Assembly (NCBI GenBank): GCA_030532465.1
Contig: JAUNLC010000004.1
Span: forward strand, 1-52,125
DNA: 52,125 nucleotides
DNA from: Campylobacter sp.
GTDB taxonomy: Bacteria; Campylobacterota; Campylobacteria; Campylobacterales; Campylobacteraceae
Reading direction: 5' to 3'
Below, one piece after another: positions 41,220 through 50,888 of the stretch. Under the pieces are notes generated by a model. It was given only the letters and a program-made list of their open reading frames with translations, was not told where the DNA came from and searched no databases. The translations under genes and the position numbers were made by a program. How positions within the stretch are numbered: the stretch's first letter is position 1; every line of letters begins with the position of its first letter.

Positions 41220-44014
41220 AGCCCTTTTTAGCCCTTGAAGCAAGTGCTGGAAGCGGCAAGACATTTGCGCTTAGCGTGAGATTTATCGCCATAATTTTAA
41301 ACGGAGTAAATCCAAACGAGATAGTTGCGCTTACCTTTACTAAAAAAGCGGCAAACGAGATGAAAGAGCGGATCATAAAGACCTTTTTAAATCTTGAAAC
41401 GCACTCCGCCGAGCTTGATGAAATTTCTAAAATGCTTGATAAAACCGAAGATGAAATTTTGGCAATGCGCGATAAGCAAAAGGCTAAATTTTTAGAATCA
41501 AATCTTAAAATCTCTACTTTTGATTCGTTTTTTGCAAGCATTTTAAGGCAGTTTAGCCTAAATTTGGGCTTAAGCCCCGATTTTTTGATAAGTTCAAATT
41601 TAAAAGAGCTTCAAAGAGGCGAGTTTGTAGCTAAAATTTCGCAAAACGAGCAACTTTTAAGATCATTCGCCGCTTCTATAGTGGCTGCACAAAAGAGTCA
41701 AAACAGCTTCTTTGAAACGCTTGAGATGTTTTATGAAAATTTTAGCTCCCTAAAAACCAAGCCAAACGCTAAATTTCCAACTCCCGAAAGGGTTTATAAA
41801 GCGCTTGAAAATTTACGCCGATACGCCGAGTCAAAAGAGGGTTCGCAAACGGCTATAAATTCCTTTAGTCAAGCAGAGCCGCTTGAAATTTTAAAGCGCT
41901 CTTTTATAGCCAGAGATAGCTTGGAGTATCGCACTTACAATAAAATTTATACTCCATATCTTGACGAGCTGTTTTTTGAGCTTAAAAGCGAGCTAAAAAG
42001 CTATTTTAAGCAGCTAGAAGAGTATAAACTAAGCGAGCTTGAGCTCTTTTTGCAAATTTATAAAAATGTGAAATTTGAGCTTAATAAAAAGCTAAACGCC
42101 CTTACCTTTAGCGATATAAACGCTCTTGTTTATGAGCTGCTTTGCGGCGGTCTTGATAACGAGATGCTTTATTTTAGGCTTGACGGCAGGATAAATCATC
42201 TTTTAATCGATGAGTTTCAAGATACCAACGTTAGGCAATACGAGATCATGAAGCCTTTGATCGCCGAGATAGTGTCGGGATATGGTCAAAACGGGCTTGG
42301 AAGCTTTTTTTACGTAGGCGATATCAAGCAGAGTATTTATCGCTTCAGAGGCGGCAAAAAGGAACTTTTTGAAAAATTAAAGGTTGAGTTTAGCCAGATT
42401 GAAGATGAAAGCTTAGATACCAATTACCGAAGCTTTAAAGCTCTTGTCAAGTTTTCAAACGCCGTATTTAAGGATAAAATTTCAAATTTTATAGAGCAAA
42501 AAGCCTGCGTTAAAGATGATGATAGAGTGCGTGATCTAGAGGTTTTAGGCGAGTGTGAGTACTTTAAAGCCAAATCCGATGATTATGGCTTTTTGCGGGT
42601 TGTAAGCAGCGATGATATCGTAAATGAAGCCGTAGCTCAAACTAAAAATTTGCTTTTAAACGGGGTAGCCCAAGAAGATATAACGATACTTTGTTGGAAA
42701 AACGACGATATAGATCGCCTTGTAGCGGCGCTTGAAAGCGAAGGTATAAAAAGTGTAGCCGAAAGCGCGACGACTCTTATAAAAAGCCCTTATGTCGGTG
42801 CGGTTATAGAGTATGCTAAATTTTGCCTTTTCGCAGATGAAATTTATAGGTTAAATACTCAAGCGATTTTGGACGTAAAAGCTAATAGGCTGAGAGTAGA
42901 TATGTCAAAGCCCGCTTTTCAAAGCCTTAAATACTTAGCCGATAAGCTTGGCGTAAGTAGCTCAAATACCGATATGCTAAGGCTTTATGAGGTAGCAGCC
43001 GAGTATAAAAATTTAGCAAATTTTATATTTAACCTTGAAAAAATAGAGGCAAAAGCTAGCCCAAAGAGTAAAAGCGGCGTAAAGATAATGACCGTGCATA
43101 AGTCAAAAGGGCTGCAATTTGAGCATGTGATAGTGTGCGATAAGATCGGCGGAGATAAAAACGATAGTTCAAATTTTATCGCCGAATACGATATGAGTGA
43201 TGGTTGGCAGATCAAGCATAATGTCAAAAAAGAGGGCTTGGATGAGGAGTTTGCAAGGCTTAAAGAGCGCGCAAAAGAGCTTGAGTACGCAGAGGATATA
43301 AATAAGCTATATGTGGCGTTTACCCGCGCGATTTGTTCGCTTGTGGTCGTGAAAAAATCAATCGCGGACGGTAAAAATCCTAGCTTTTTTAGCAGTTATG
43401 TTTCAAACGGCGAGGATATCGAATATCTAAATTTAAAAGAATTTAGCTTTGGAAAAATTTTGCCTAGCAAGAGCGAAAAATTGCCCGAAAAGATGCTTGG
43501 CGAATATATAGATATAGTTAAAATTTCAAGGCAAGAAGTGGATGAAAATTTAAAAGAGAGCGGCAAGAATTTGCATGCCATCTATTTTGGTCTTGCGCTT
43601 CACTATCTGCTTGAGATGACGGTCAAATTTGATGAAAACGAGCTTAGCATGGCTAGAATTTCTATGCAAAATAGATTTTATAAATTTCTTAGCCAAAGCG
43701 AGCTTGAAGATGTTTTTTTAAGCGCCCTAAATCTCATAAAAGATCCTAAATTTCAGGAATTTACCACAGATAAAAGAGTGTTTAAAGAGCAGCCTTTTAG
43801 ATTTAAAAACTCTTTAAAGCAGATAGATCTGCTCTGTTTGGGAGATGATGAAATTTGCGTGATTGATTACAAGAGTTCAAAGAAAAATACCGACGAAAAT
43901 ATCGCCCAAATAACGCAGTATAAAGAGGCTATAAAGCGGTTTTATCCGAATTTAAATGTGCGTGCGGCTCTATTTTACGCATTTAAAGATAAAACTGAGT
44001 ATATTGAAATTTAA
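41216..44014 (+). CDS. addA: AddA helicase-nuclease subunit (UvrD/RecB family)
   Basis: The 932 residues have Walker A (ASAGSGKT, 9-16), the ALTFTKKAANEMKERI motif, Walker B (LLIDEFQDTNVRQYEI), DIKQSIYRFRGG and MTVHKSKGLQFEHVIV helicase motifs. A C-terminal nuclease domain has IDLLCLGDDEICVIDYKSS. It unwinds and cuts DNA ends together with AddB. It is shorter than Bacillus AddA but normal for Campylobacteria. Confidence 0.92.
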   Translation: MKPFLALEASAGSGKTFALSVRFIAIILNGVNPNEIVALTFTKKAANEMKERIIKTFLNLETHSAELDEISKMLDKTEDEILAMRDKQKAKFLESNLKISTFDSFFASILRQFSLNLGLSPDFLISSNLKELQRGEFVAKISQNEQLLRSFAASIVAAQKSQNSFFETLEMFYENFSSLKTKPNAKFPTPERVYKALENLRRYAESKEGSQTAINSFSQAEPLEILKRSFIARDSLEYRTYNKIYTPYLDELFFELKSELKSYFKQLEEYKLSELELFLQIYKNVKFELNKKLNALTFSDINALVYELLCGGLDNEMLYFRLDGRINHLLIDEFQDTNVRQYEIMKPLIAEIVSGYGQNGLGSFFYVGDIKQSIYRFRGGKKELFEKLKVEFSQIEDESLDTNYRSFKALVKFSNAVFKDKISNFIEQKACVKDDDRVRDLEVLGECEYFKAKSDDYGFLRVVSSDDIVNEAVAQTKNLLLNGVAQEDITILCWKNDDIDRLVAALESEGIKSVAESATTLIKSPYVGAVIEYAKFCLFADEIYRLNTQAILDVKANRLRVDMSKPAFQSLKYLADKLGVSSSNTDMLRLYEVAAEYKNLANFIFNLEKIEAKASPKSKSGVKIMTVHKSKGLQFEHVIVCDKIGGDKNDSSNFIAEYDMSDGWQIKHNVKKEGLDEEFARLKERAKELEYAEDINKLYVAFTRAICSLVVVKKSIADGKNPSFFSSYVSNGEDIEYLNLKEFSFGKILPSKSEKLPEKMLGEYIDIVKISRQEVDENLKESGKNLHAIYFGLALHYLLEMTVKFDENELSMARISMQNRFYKFLSQSELEDVFLSALNLIKDPKFQEFTTDKRVFKEQPFRFKNSLKQIDLLCLGDDEICVIDYKSSKKNTDENIAQITQYKEAIKRFYPNLNVRAALFYAFKDKTEYIEI

Positions 44015-44034
44015 ACCTTACTTAAATTAAGGTT
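44014..44034 (+). terminator. Weak hairpin after addA
   Basis: AACCTTA (44014-44020) and TAAGGTT (44028-44034) form a 7-bp stem starting at the last base of the addA stop, without a T-run. It separates addA from the ribosomal protein promoter. Confidence 0.4.
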
Positions 44035-44053
44035 AATATAAGCTGATTTTAAA

Positions 44054-44059
44054 TACAAT
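44054..44059 (+). promoter_or_regulatory. -10 box for rplM-rpsI
   Basis: TACAAT 33 bases before the rplM ATG, in the only gap between addA and rplM. Confidence 0.45.
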
Positions 44060-44091
44060 CACACTCTAAAATTATTGGCAAAGGTAAGAAA

Positions 44092-44517
44092 ATGACAAAA
44101 ATAACAAAGCCAAACGAAGTTAAGCGCGATTGGATATTGCTTGATGCGTCTGGTAAGCGTTTTGGTAGATTGCTGACCGAAGTTGCGACTATACTTCGCG
44201 GCAAAAATAAACCGAATTTTACACCAAACGTTGATTGCGGTGATTATGTTATCATCATAAATGCTTCAAAAGTAGAATTTACGGGCAATAACAAAGCCGA
44301 AGACAAACTATATCATAGACATTCAGGGTATTTTGGTAGCGTAAAGAGCGAGAAATTCGGTGATTTGCTTGCAAATAAACCTGAAAAACTCTTCAAGCTT
44401 GCAGTTCGCGGTATGCTTCCAAAGACAAAGCTCGGTAAAGAGATGATTAAGAAATTAAAAGTTTATGCGGGTAGCGAACATCCTCATACAGCTCAAATTG
44501 CTAAAGAAGGAAAATAA
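44092..44517 (+). CDS. rplM: Ribosomal protein L13
   Basis: The 141 residues contain the L13 core ([39 protein letters not shown]-type strand, [23 protein letters not shown]). It is a large-subunit protein needed early in 50S assembly. It is paired with rpsI two bases later, the near-universal bacterial order. Confidence 0.98.
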   Translation: MTKITKPNEVKRDWILLDASGKRFGRLLTEVATILRGKNKPNFTPNVDCGDYVIIINASKVEFTGNNKAEDKLYHRHSGYFGSVKSEKFGDLLANKPEKLFKLAVRGMLPKTKLGKEMIKKLKVYAGSEHPHTAQIAKEGK

Positions 44518-44519
44518 TT

Positions 44520-44909
44520 ATGGCAAAAGTTTATGCAACAGGTAAAAGAAAAACAGCCGTAGCTAAGGTTTGGATAAAACCGGGAAGCGGGAAAATCATA
44601 GTAAACGGAATGGATCTTAACACTTGGCTTGGCGGTCATGAGGCGATTAAGCTAAAAGTTGTTCAACCACTTCTTTTAACAAAGCAAGATGGTAGCATAG
44701 ATGTAACCGCTACAACACTTGGTGGCGGATATTCCGCTCAAGCCGAAGCTTTAAGGCATGGAATTTCAAAAGCTTTAGCCGAGATGGATGCGGACTTTAG
44801 AGCGACACTTAAGCCAAAAGGCTTGCTAACTCGTGATTCACGTGTTGTTGAGCGTAAGAAATTCGGTAGAAGAAAAGCTAGAAGAAGCCCACAATTCTCT
44901 AAACGTTAA
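44520..44909 (+). CDS. rpsI: Ribosomal protein S9
   Basis: The 129 residues include [18 protein letters not shown] and the basic tail [16 protein letters not shown], whose last Arg reaches the ribosomal P site. It is co-transcribed with rplM and followed by a strong terminator. Confidence 0.98.
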   Translation: MAKVYATGKRKTAVAKVWIKPGSGKIIVNGMDLNTWLGGHEAIKLKVVQPLLLTKQDGSIDVTATTLGGGYSAQAEALRHGISKALAEMDADFRATLKPKGLLTRDSRVVERKKFGRRKARRSPQFSKR

Positions 44910-44923
44910 TCAATTTTATACTT

Positions 44924-44949
44924 TTTCAAGACTCCTTTTTTGGGGTCTT
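44924..44949 (+). terminator. Terminator after rpsI
   Basis: TCAAGACTCC (44924-44933) and GGGGTCTTGA (44940-44949) form a 10-bp stem with one U:G pair around a T6 loop, 14 bases after the rpsI stop. Confidence 0.75.
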
Positions 44950-45058
44950 GAATTTACTATCTTTAAAATACAATCTCACTTTAAAATTTGACCCATATTT
45001 TATGCTTTTCTTTGTTTTGATAAAAAATAGTAAATTTGTATTATAAATTATTTTTTTG

Positions 45059-45064
45059 TATAAT
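45059..45064 (+). promoter_or_regulatory. -10 box for the CadF-type porin
   Basis: A perfect TATAAT preceded by a T-run, about 85 bases before the ATG. The long leader ends with AAAGGA seven bases before the start, suiting a highly expressed outer membrane protein. Confidence 0.6.
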
Positions 45065-45150
45065 AGTAAACAAAGTGTTTAAATAACATTTATAAAATTT
45101 GTGATAACATTTTAACTTGCATTTAAAAATATGCAAAGAAAGGATATTCT

Positions 45151-46155
45151 ATGAAAAAGATTGCTATTGCTTTAGTTGCTGCTACAGCTCTTTTTGCCGC
45201 TGATTCGGCATATAACTACGAATTGACTCCAACTATAGGAGGAGTTCATCCTGAAGGAAATCTTGGAACAAACGATCATGCCGCTATCGGTTTAAGAGTC
45301 GGCAGAAATCTTGAGAATTTCTTCCTAGATCAAGTTGAGTTAGGCTTTAACTACTCAAATAACATTAAAGAGTTTGGCGAAAAAGGTAACGCTACAAGAT
45401 ACTTTGTAAACGTTATTAAAGATTTTGGTCTTACAAATAGCCTATCTCTATACGGACTACTTGGCGCAGGCTGGGAAGACGTATCTGCAAAATTTGTTGA
45501 TAATGAAGACGGTGGATTTGGACAATACGGTCTAGGTCTAAAATATAAAGTTACAGATAACTTCGCACTTCGCGCAGAGGCTGTTGATGCTATCAAATTT
45601 GAGCACGGCGATCACAACCTATTCTACACACTTGGTTTTGCCGTAGGATTTGGCGAGAAAGCCGCTCCGGTAGTTGCCGCAGCTCCTGAGCCAAAACCGG
45701 TTATGCCAAAACCTGTTAATCTTGACGATGATAATGACGGTGTTTTAAACGATGTTGATAAATGCCCTAACACTCCTGCCGGTGTTGTAGTTGATGAGAC
45801 AGGTTGCGAGAAAGTTATCGTTCTTAGAGATATCGGCGTAAATTTTGCATTTGATAGCTACAAAGTAACTCCAAAATATCTTGAAGAGATTAAAAAAGTC
45901 GCTACATTTATGGAAGAAAATCCAAGCTACCGCGTAGTTCTAGAAGGTCATACTGATAGCACCGGAGCTGAGGCTTACAACCAAAAACTATCAGAAAAAA
46001 GAGCAAACGCAGTTGCCAAAGCTCTTGAAGGTCTTGGTGTAAGTGCAGATAAGATTACGACTGTTGGATATGGTGAGCTTAAACCAGTAGCTGATAATAA
46101 AACAAAAGAAGGTAGAGCTGAAAACAGACGTGTTGAGGCTAAATTTAACAAATAA
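45151..46155 (+). CDS. cadF: CadF-type OmpA-family outer membrane protein
   Basis: The 334 residues have a signal peptide (MKKIAIALVAATALFA), an eight-strand beta-barrel (about 18-175), a Pro/Ala linker, an Asp-rich calcium-type repeat (DDDNDGVLNDVDKCPNTPAG, about 192-211) and a C-terminal OmpA peptidoglycan-binding domain (GVNFAFDSYKVTPKYLEE, LEGHTDSTG, SEKRANAVAKAL). In C. jejuni, CadF binds fibronectin through FRLS. At the matching place here the sequence is YKVTDNFALR, so that motif is not conserved. It sits after rpsI as in C. jejuni. The adhesin function is therefore uncertain; the structural role is firm. Confidence 0.88.
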   Translation: MKKIAIALVAATALFAADSAYNYELTPTIGGVHPEGNLGTNDHAAIGLRVGRNLENFFLDQVELGFNYSNNIKEFGEKGNATRYFVNVIKDFGLTNSLSLYGLLGAGWEDVSAKFVDNEDGGFGQYGLGLKYKVTDNFALRAEAVDAIKFEHGDHNLFYTLGFAVGFGEKAAPVVAAAPEPKPVMPKPVNLDDDNDGVLNDVDKCPNTPAGVVVDETGCEKVIVLRDIGVNFAFDSYKVTPKYLEEIKKVATFMEENPSYRVVLEGHTDSTGAEAYNQKLSEKRANAVAKALEGLGVSADKITTVGYGELKPVADNKTKEGRAENRRVEAKFNK

Positions 46156-46175
46156 TTTGAGAATATATTTTGAGT

Positions 46176-46997
46176 ATGAACGATATTAACTTTGATGCTA
46201 TTTGGTCGTTAGTATCTTCATACTCTCTCAAAATCTTAGGCTCTATCGCCATTCTTGTTATAGGAAAATGGGTTATCGATAGAGTCTCCAAACTTCTTTC
46301 TCGTGTCGTAACGGTATCAAAATTTGACGAAACTCTCACTAGATTTATAATAAACGTCATTAAAACCCTATTAATAGCATTTGTTATCATAGCCGCCATC
46401 TCAAATTTAGGCATAGAAACCTCTATGTTTGTGGCTGCCTTTGGAGCGCTTGGTCTTGCTATAGGCATGGCGTTTAAGGATACGTTTTCCAATATCGGTG
46501 CAGGAATTTTAATAGTATTTTTTAGACCGTTTAAGATAGGCGATACTGTTGAAATCGCAGGTGTTTTAGGCGTGGTTAACGAGATAAATATCTTTAGCAC
46601 TATCCTTAAAACGGGCGATAATAAAACCATAATAGTTCCAAACGGACAAATTATCGGCGGGAACATCATAAACTACTCAAAAGAGGGCACAAGGCGGGTT
46701 GAAATTATATTCGGGATCGATTATAACGATGATTTAAAGCTTGCCAAAGAGATTATTTTAAAGATAGCAAATGAAAATCCAAAGGTTTTGCCAAATCCCG
46801 CTCCTTTTGTGGGAGTAATTAGCCTTGGAGACAATAGCGTAAATTTAGCCGCTAGGCTTTGGTGCTTAAGTGGCGATTTTATGGATGTGCAATTTAGCAT
46901 GCTTGAAGCAGTAAAGCTTGAATTTGACAAGCAAGGCATATCTATACCGTTTCCTCAGCTTAATATCCACTATCCTCAAAAGAAGCAAAGTGAATAA
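46176..46997 (+). CDS. mscS: MscS-type mechanosensitive channel
   Basis: The 273 residues have three N-terminal helices, ending in the pore-lining AAFGALGLAIGMAFKDTFSN with its alternating Ala/Gly pattern. The MscS beta domain (FRPFKIGDTVEIAG, VPNGQIIGGNIINYS) and C-terminal alpha/beta domain follow. It is a small-conductance-like channel relieving osmotic stress. A TTG at 46170 would add two residues; no strong ribosome site distinguishes the two. It overlaps the HAD gene by eight bases. Confidence 0.9.
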   Translation: MNDINFDAIWSLVSSYSLKILGSIAILVIGKWVIDRVSKLLSRVVTVSKFDETLTRFIINVIKTLLIAFVIIAAISNLGIETSMFVAAFGALGLAIGMAFKDTFSNIGAGILIVFFRPFKIGDTVEIAGVLGVVNEINIFSTILKTGDNKTIIVPNGQIIGGNIINYSKEGTRRVEIIFGIDYNDDLKLAKEIILKIANENPKVLPNPAPFVGVISLGDNSVNLAARLWCLSGDFMDVQFSMLEAVKLEFDKQGISIPFPQLNIHYPQKKQSE

Positions 46998-47640
46998 AAC
47001 TATACTTTTTGATCTTGACGGAACTATTATAGATTCGACCCCGGCTATATTAGACGGATTTAATTGTGCATTTAAATCGCATAATATGCCAAATCCAAAT
47101 CCTGAAAGTATCAAGGCATTAGTAGGTCATCCTCTTGATATAATGTTTGGCAGACTCGGAGTTGATAAAGAGCTTGTACAAAGCTATATCGATGCTTACA
47201 AAGCTCGTTATCAAGAGATTTATCTGGATCAAACCGTGCTTTTAAATTTTGCCAAAGAGGCGGTTGAGCTAGCATCTCAAATAGCAGACGTGGGAGTTGT
47301 TACAACCAAAACTTCGAAATTTTCAGCCATCTTGCTTGAGCATTTAGGCATAATGAAATATGTAAAAACCCTTATCGGACGAGATGATGTGGCAAATCCA
47401 AAACCTCATCCCGAGCCTATAAATTTAGCGCTTCTAAGACTGGGTAAAGATGCGGACGAGCATAGAACAAACGCTTTTATGATAGGCGATACTTGTATGG
47501 ATATGAGTGCTGCAAAGGCGGCAAACGTAAATGGTTTGGCTTTGCTTTGCGGTTACGGAACTATTGAAATTTTGCAAACCTGCTCTGATAAAATTTTTGC
47601 TAATCCGCTTGAAGCCGTAAGATATATTCAAAATCTATAA
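46990..47640 (+). CDS. HAD-family hydrolase (phosphoglycolate-phosphatase-like)
   Basis: I start at the GTG at 46990, which gives VNKTILFDLDGT, the expected first strand and catalytic DxD loop. The longer frame from 46918 only runs inside mscS. The 216 residues include the cap helices, the GVVTTKTSKF motif II (Thr), the K of NPKPHPEP and the acidic GDTCMDM motif. These mark a Gph-like phosphatase. The substrate cannot be told. C. jejuni has the same gene beside cadF (Cj1477c, from memory). Confidence 0.85.
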   Translation: MNKTILFDLDGTIIDSTPAILDGFNCAFKSHNMPNPNPESIKALVGHPLDIMFGRLGVDKELVQSYIDAYKARYQEIYLDQTVLLNFAKEAVELASQIADVGVVTTKTSKFSAILLEHLGIMKYVKTLIGRDDVANPKPHPEPINLALLRLGKDADEHRTNAFMIGDTCMDMSAAKAANVNGLALLCGYGTIEILQTCSDKIFANPLEAVRYIQNL

Positions 47641-47659
47641 GAGCAAACTCAAATTTAAA

Positions 47660-48346
47660 CTAGTTATTTATCCTATAGCCCGCTCCCGAGATATTTTCTA
47701 TCAAATTAGCATCCGTTTTAAGCCTAATCTTTTTAACTACCATTCTAAGCGCTTCGTTGCTCATGGATTTTTCATTCCACACAAAATTTTCTATCACTTC
47801 ATAGTTTACAACCTTGCCAAGATTGCTAACGAGCAAGAAAAATAGCTTTGACTCTATCTTTGTAAGACCTACTTCCTCGCCGTTTTTAAAAAGAGTTTTT
47901 TGCGAGAGATCATACTCGTAAATCTCTTTAAATTTTACCCTGTTTTCATACAAATTTTTAGTTGCCATTAGGATGGTTGTTTGCAACTCTTCTATTTTAA
48001 AAGGTTTTCTTAAGTAGTTATAAGCCCCAAGCTCAATACTTGCTAGCATATTTTCGCTGGTATCATAAGATGTTATGATGATAGAAGCTACGTGAGGGGC
48101 TCGCTTTTTTATCTCGTCAAGCATTTCAAGACCGTTTAAATTCGGCAAATTTATATCCGTTATCACTATGTCAAACTGGTTTTGAAAGTATTTGTTAAAG
48201 CCTTCAAGCCCGTCTTTGGCACTTTCTATATGCTTGCAGTAAAACTCTAAAGATTGAGTTATGGCAACTCGAGTATTTTCGTCATCTTCTACAAGCAAAA
48301 CGGATATATTTTTAAGCTTTGAAAGTATATTCGTATCTATCATCAT
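47660..48346 (-). CDS. Response regulator of the flavocytochrome operon
   Basis: The 228 residues have a receiver domain (acidic VEDDE 19-23, phospho-acceptor D64 in VITDINLPN, Lys of KPF). An OmpR-type winged-helix domain follows (about 140-226, with EALRMVVKKIRLKTD). It overlaps the kinase by four bases. Position at the end of the fcc operon suggests it controls that operon in response to the electron acceptor. Confidence 0.9.
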   Translation of the reverse strand: MMIDTNILSKLKNISVLLVEDDENTRVAITQSLEFYCKHIESAKDGLEGFNKYFQNQFDIVITDINLPNLNGLEMLDEIKKRAPHVASIIITSYDTSENMLASIELGAYNYLRKPFKIEELQTTILMATKNLYENRVKFKEIYEYDLSQKTLFKNGEEVGLTKIESKLFFLLVSNLGKVVNYEVIENFVWNEKSMSNEALRMVVKKIRLKTDANLIENISGAGYRINN

Positions 48347-50307
48347 CTGACCTTTTTTGCGATTTTTAGCATAAAAATAGTAGGATTTTTATCTTTTAAA
48401 AGGTATAAGTCGCCTTGGCATTTTCTATTTGCGATCAGTTTTGATATATAAAGACCAAGCCCGCTGCTGTTTTTAGTGCTTGAAAACGGAGCGAAAATTT
48501 TATCTTTTTGCTGTTTTAAGATGCCTTCAGCGTTATCTATAACTCTTATTTCAAACTGATTTGCACTCTCTTTTATGGCTATTACTATCCTTGCTCTTCT
48601 TTTGTTTTTGCTTTCAAGCAGGGCTTGCTTTGAGTTTTGAATGAGGCAGGCGATTATCTGCTTAAATTCATTTTGGTAGTTTTCGCAAGTTAAATTTACA
48701 CCTGATTTGATGGTAATTTTTATATTTATCTTGGATTTTTGAGCAAAGAGTATAAATATCGTATCTTCAATAGCTTTTTTCACATCAAAAATTTGTGCCT
48801 TAGTCTCAAGCTTGTAGAAATTTTTAAAGATATCCATCGTATTTACCATATAATCGATATTTGCAAGCGATCTTTGGATGTTATCGTAAAAAATTTCATC
48901 GCTTAGTTTGTTAAGTTTTTTAAACTGCACTAAATTTCCAAGGAAAATTCCTAGCGAATTTAGCGGCTGAATCCACTGGTGGGATATTGCAGCTATCATC
49001 TGCCCGAGCTCCGCCATCTTTGTTTGCTGAAATAGCATTCGCTCATGCTCTTTTTTAAATTCGTTAAATTTATGCTTTTGACTTACGTTTGCAAGAAATA
49101 AAATCATGCCTTCATAGCTTTGCTCTTGAGTAAAAATGAGATAGAGCTGAATTTGAAAGTGTTTTTTGTTTAGCTCGTAATGAAGCTCGATATATGGCTT
49201 TTTACTTGATTTTTTAGCTATGAAATTTTTGATTTTTTGAGCGGTTTGAATCGGAAAAATTTCTATAAGCTCATCGTAGCCATAAGTTTTAGGCTCCAAA
49301 TTTAAAATATTGCCAAGCTTTTTGTTTGAAAATATCGCTTCGTTTTTATCGTTGGTGATTAAAATGCCTTTTGAACTATTGTTGGCGAACAGTTCAAGCA
49401 TTTTATTTGTCTTTTCAAGCAGCTTATCTTGCCTGCTTGAGCGCTTGTTGTAAAAATAAGCAAGTATTAAAAAAAGAAAAATGCTAATTATATAAATGGC
49501 AAAATTTACGATAAATTGTTCGTTGATCTTGGTGTAAATATCTTTTTTAAAACTCTTTGCAACCAGTATGAGTTGAGAATTTGGAAGCGGTCTAAATGTG
49601 AGAATTTCGCTTGGCGTTTCGTGATTTGAAGTAAAAGAAAGGTCTAAATTTTCGATATCGAATTCAGCCCTTTTAAGCTCAAAAATTTCATCGGGATGAA
49701 GCAGGATGTTTAAATTTTCATCCATCAAAAATATAAAGCCGCCGTTTTCAAATTTAAGGTTTAAAATTTCGCTTTTGATATCGTTAAAAGAAAGTATGCC
49801 GCACAAAACTCCCTTTGGCGAGTTTTCATGCTTTATGCTTTGGCAGATTGATATAACGGGCACTTTAAGACCTACGTCGATATACGGTTTTGTTATGTAA
49901 ATTTTATCGTTGCTAATGGTGTTTCTATACCAAGGGCGGTGCGTAGGGTCGTAATTAGGCGGCTTGTTAAAGACTCTACTTGAGATAGTGATATGGTTTT
50001 CATATCCTGCATAAACGCTTGAAAATTTAGCTATCTCTTGGCTCTTTTCAAGTATATCTTGTATGATCTGCTCGTCTAGCTTTGAATCAAATTTTGAGAT
50101 TAGAGAATTTATAGCCGTTAGGCTGGATTTTTTATTATCCAGCCATTTTTCTATCCTATTGCTTGAGCTTTTTAGGATGCTTAGTTGTTCGTTTATTAAA
50201 ATTTCTTTAGTGAATGAGCGGTTAAGAGAGTAGTTTCCCGCCATAAGCGAGAGAAAAATGACGGAAAATACTATAAAAATTCTATTTTTATAAAAATTTC
50301 CCGCCAT
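48343..50307 (-). CDS. Cache-domain membrane histidine kinase
   Basis: The 654 residues have a helix at about 10-24 and a periplasmic dCache sensor (about 30-262) with the ligand-pocket motif DPTHRPWYRNTI and YIDVGLKVPVISICQSI. A second helix covers about 265-286, and a PAS-like domain about 300-410. The phosphorylated His is in ISHQWIQPLN (H443). An ATPase domain has a slightly odd G1 box (DNAEGI for DNGxGI) and SGLGLYISKL. dCache sensors bind small organic acids or amino acids in the periplasm. It lies 13 bases after the NrfH-like cytochrome gene, so it probably senses the substrate of that respiratory system. Confidence 0.9.
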   Translation of the reverse strand: MAGNFYKNRIFIVFSVIFLSLMAGNYSLNRSFTKEILINEQLSILKSSSNRIEKWLDNKKSSLTAINSLISKFDSKLDEQIIQDILEKSQEIAKFSSVYAGYENHITISSRVFNKPPNYDPTHRPWYRNTISNDKIYITKPYIDVGLKVPVISICQSIKHENSPKGVLCGILSFNDIKSEILNLKFENGGFIFLMDENLNILLHPDEIFELKRAEFDIENLDLSFTSNHETPSEILTFRPLPNSQLILVAKSFKKDIYTKINEQFIVNFAIYIISIFLFLILAYFYNKRSSRQDKLLEKTNKMLELFANNSSKGILITNDKNEAIFSNKKLGNILNLEPKTYGYDELIEIFPIQTAQKIKNFIAKKSSKKPYIELHYELNKKHFQIQLYLIFTQEQSYEGMILFLANVSQKHKFNEFKKEHERMLFQQTKMAELGQMIAAISHQWIQPLNSLGIFLGNLVQFKKLNKLSDEIFYDNIQRSLANIDYMVNTMDIFKNFYKLETKAQIFDVKKAIEDTIFILFAQKSKINIKITIKSGVNLTCENYQNEFKQIIACLIQNSKQALLESKNKRRARIVIAIKESANQFEIRVIDNAEGILKQQKDKIFAPFSSTKNSSGLGLYISKLIANRKCQGDLYLLKDKNPTIFMLKIAKKVR

Positions 50308-50320
50308 CGCTTCCTCTTTT

Positions 50321-50881
50321 TTATTCTCCCCAGTTGCCTACAGGAGGGTGTTTGATCTCATAAAGCGTCTTGCCTAAGTCTTTGTGACCTACCGTTTTGT
50401 GGCATGTTACGCAGCTTACTTTGTTTGCTTTATCGTCTTTTAGTTTAGCATAAATTTTATGCATATCATTCATGCCTTGATTTGTCGAGTTGATATCAAG
50501 TATGGTTTGATGACAGCTAATACAACCGCTATCATAGACGAATTTCTCTCTGTTTTTTCTGTTTGCTTGCCAGTCGTAATCTTTCGCGTCGTTAAATAGC
50601 ATGTAGCTAACTTCGCTGATGCCGTTAGCGGCCTTTTGAAACACATATCCGATATAGCTATCGTGCGGCAAGTGGCAATCCACGCACTTAGCTTTAGTGC
50701 CATGAGCGTTGGCTCCTCCGTGCACGCTTTTTTGATAAGTTGCCACCATCGGATCCATCCATTCGTGACAAACGGTACAGAATTTGTCATCGCTTGTCGA
50801 GTGAACAAGAGCGTTACCGCCGAAAAATACCACAAAGGCGAAGGCTAAAAGCCCCAATGTTATAAATGTCTTTTTCATCAT
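50321..50881 (-). CDS. fccC: NrfH/NapC-type tetrahaem quinol dehydrogenase
   Basis: The 186 residues have an N-terminal anchor helix (TLGLLAFAFVVFFGGNAL) and four haem motifs: C35-x2-C38-H39, C66-x2-C69-H70, C120-x2-C123-H124 and C157-x2-C160-H161. It belongs to the NapC/NirT/NrfH family, which oxidises menaquinol and passes electrons to periplasmic reductases. With the tetrahaem protein and flavoprotein upstream it matches the Wolinella fccABC set, so I use that name. An nrfA gene would be needed for a nitrite reductase and none is seen here. Confidence 0.85.
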   Translation of the reverse strand: MMKKTFITLGLLAFAFVVFFGGNALVHSTSDDKFCTVCHEWMDPMVATYQKSVHGGANAHGTKAKCVDCHLPHDSYIGYVFQKAANGISEVSYMLFNDAKDYDWQANRKNREKFVYDSGCISCHQTILDINSTNQGMNDMHKIYAKLKDDKANKVSCVTCHKTVGHKDLGKTLYEIKHPPVGNWGE

Positions 50882-50888
50882 ATCTCCT

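Noticed and set aside
46918-47640. HAD phosphatase with a 24-residue N-terminal extension
   Set aside because: The extension lies inside mscS and breaks the standard start of HAD proteins just before FDLDGT; the GTG at 46990 fits.
50321-50881. NrfH of a nitrite reductase system
   Set aside because: No nrfA lies beside it; the neighbours are a flavoprotein and a small tetrahaem cytochrome, so the fcc arrangement fits better, though the two families are close.
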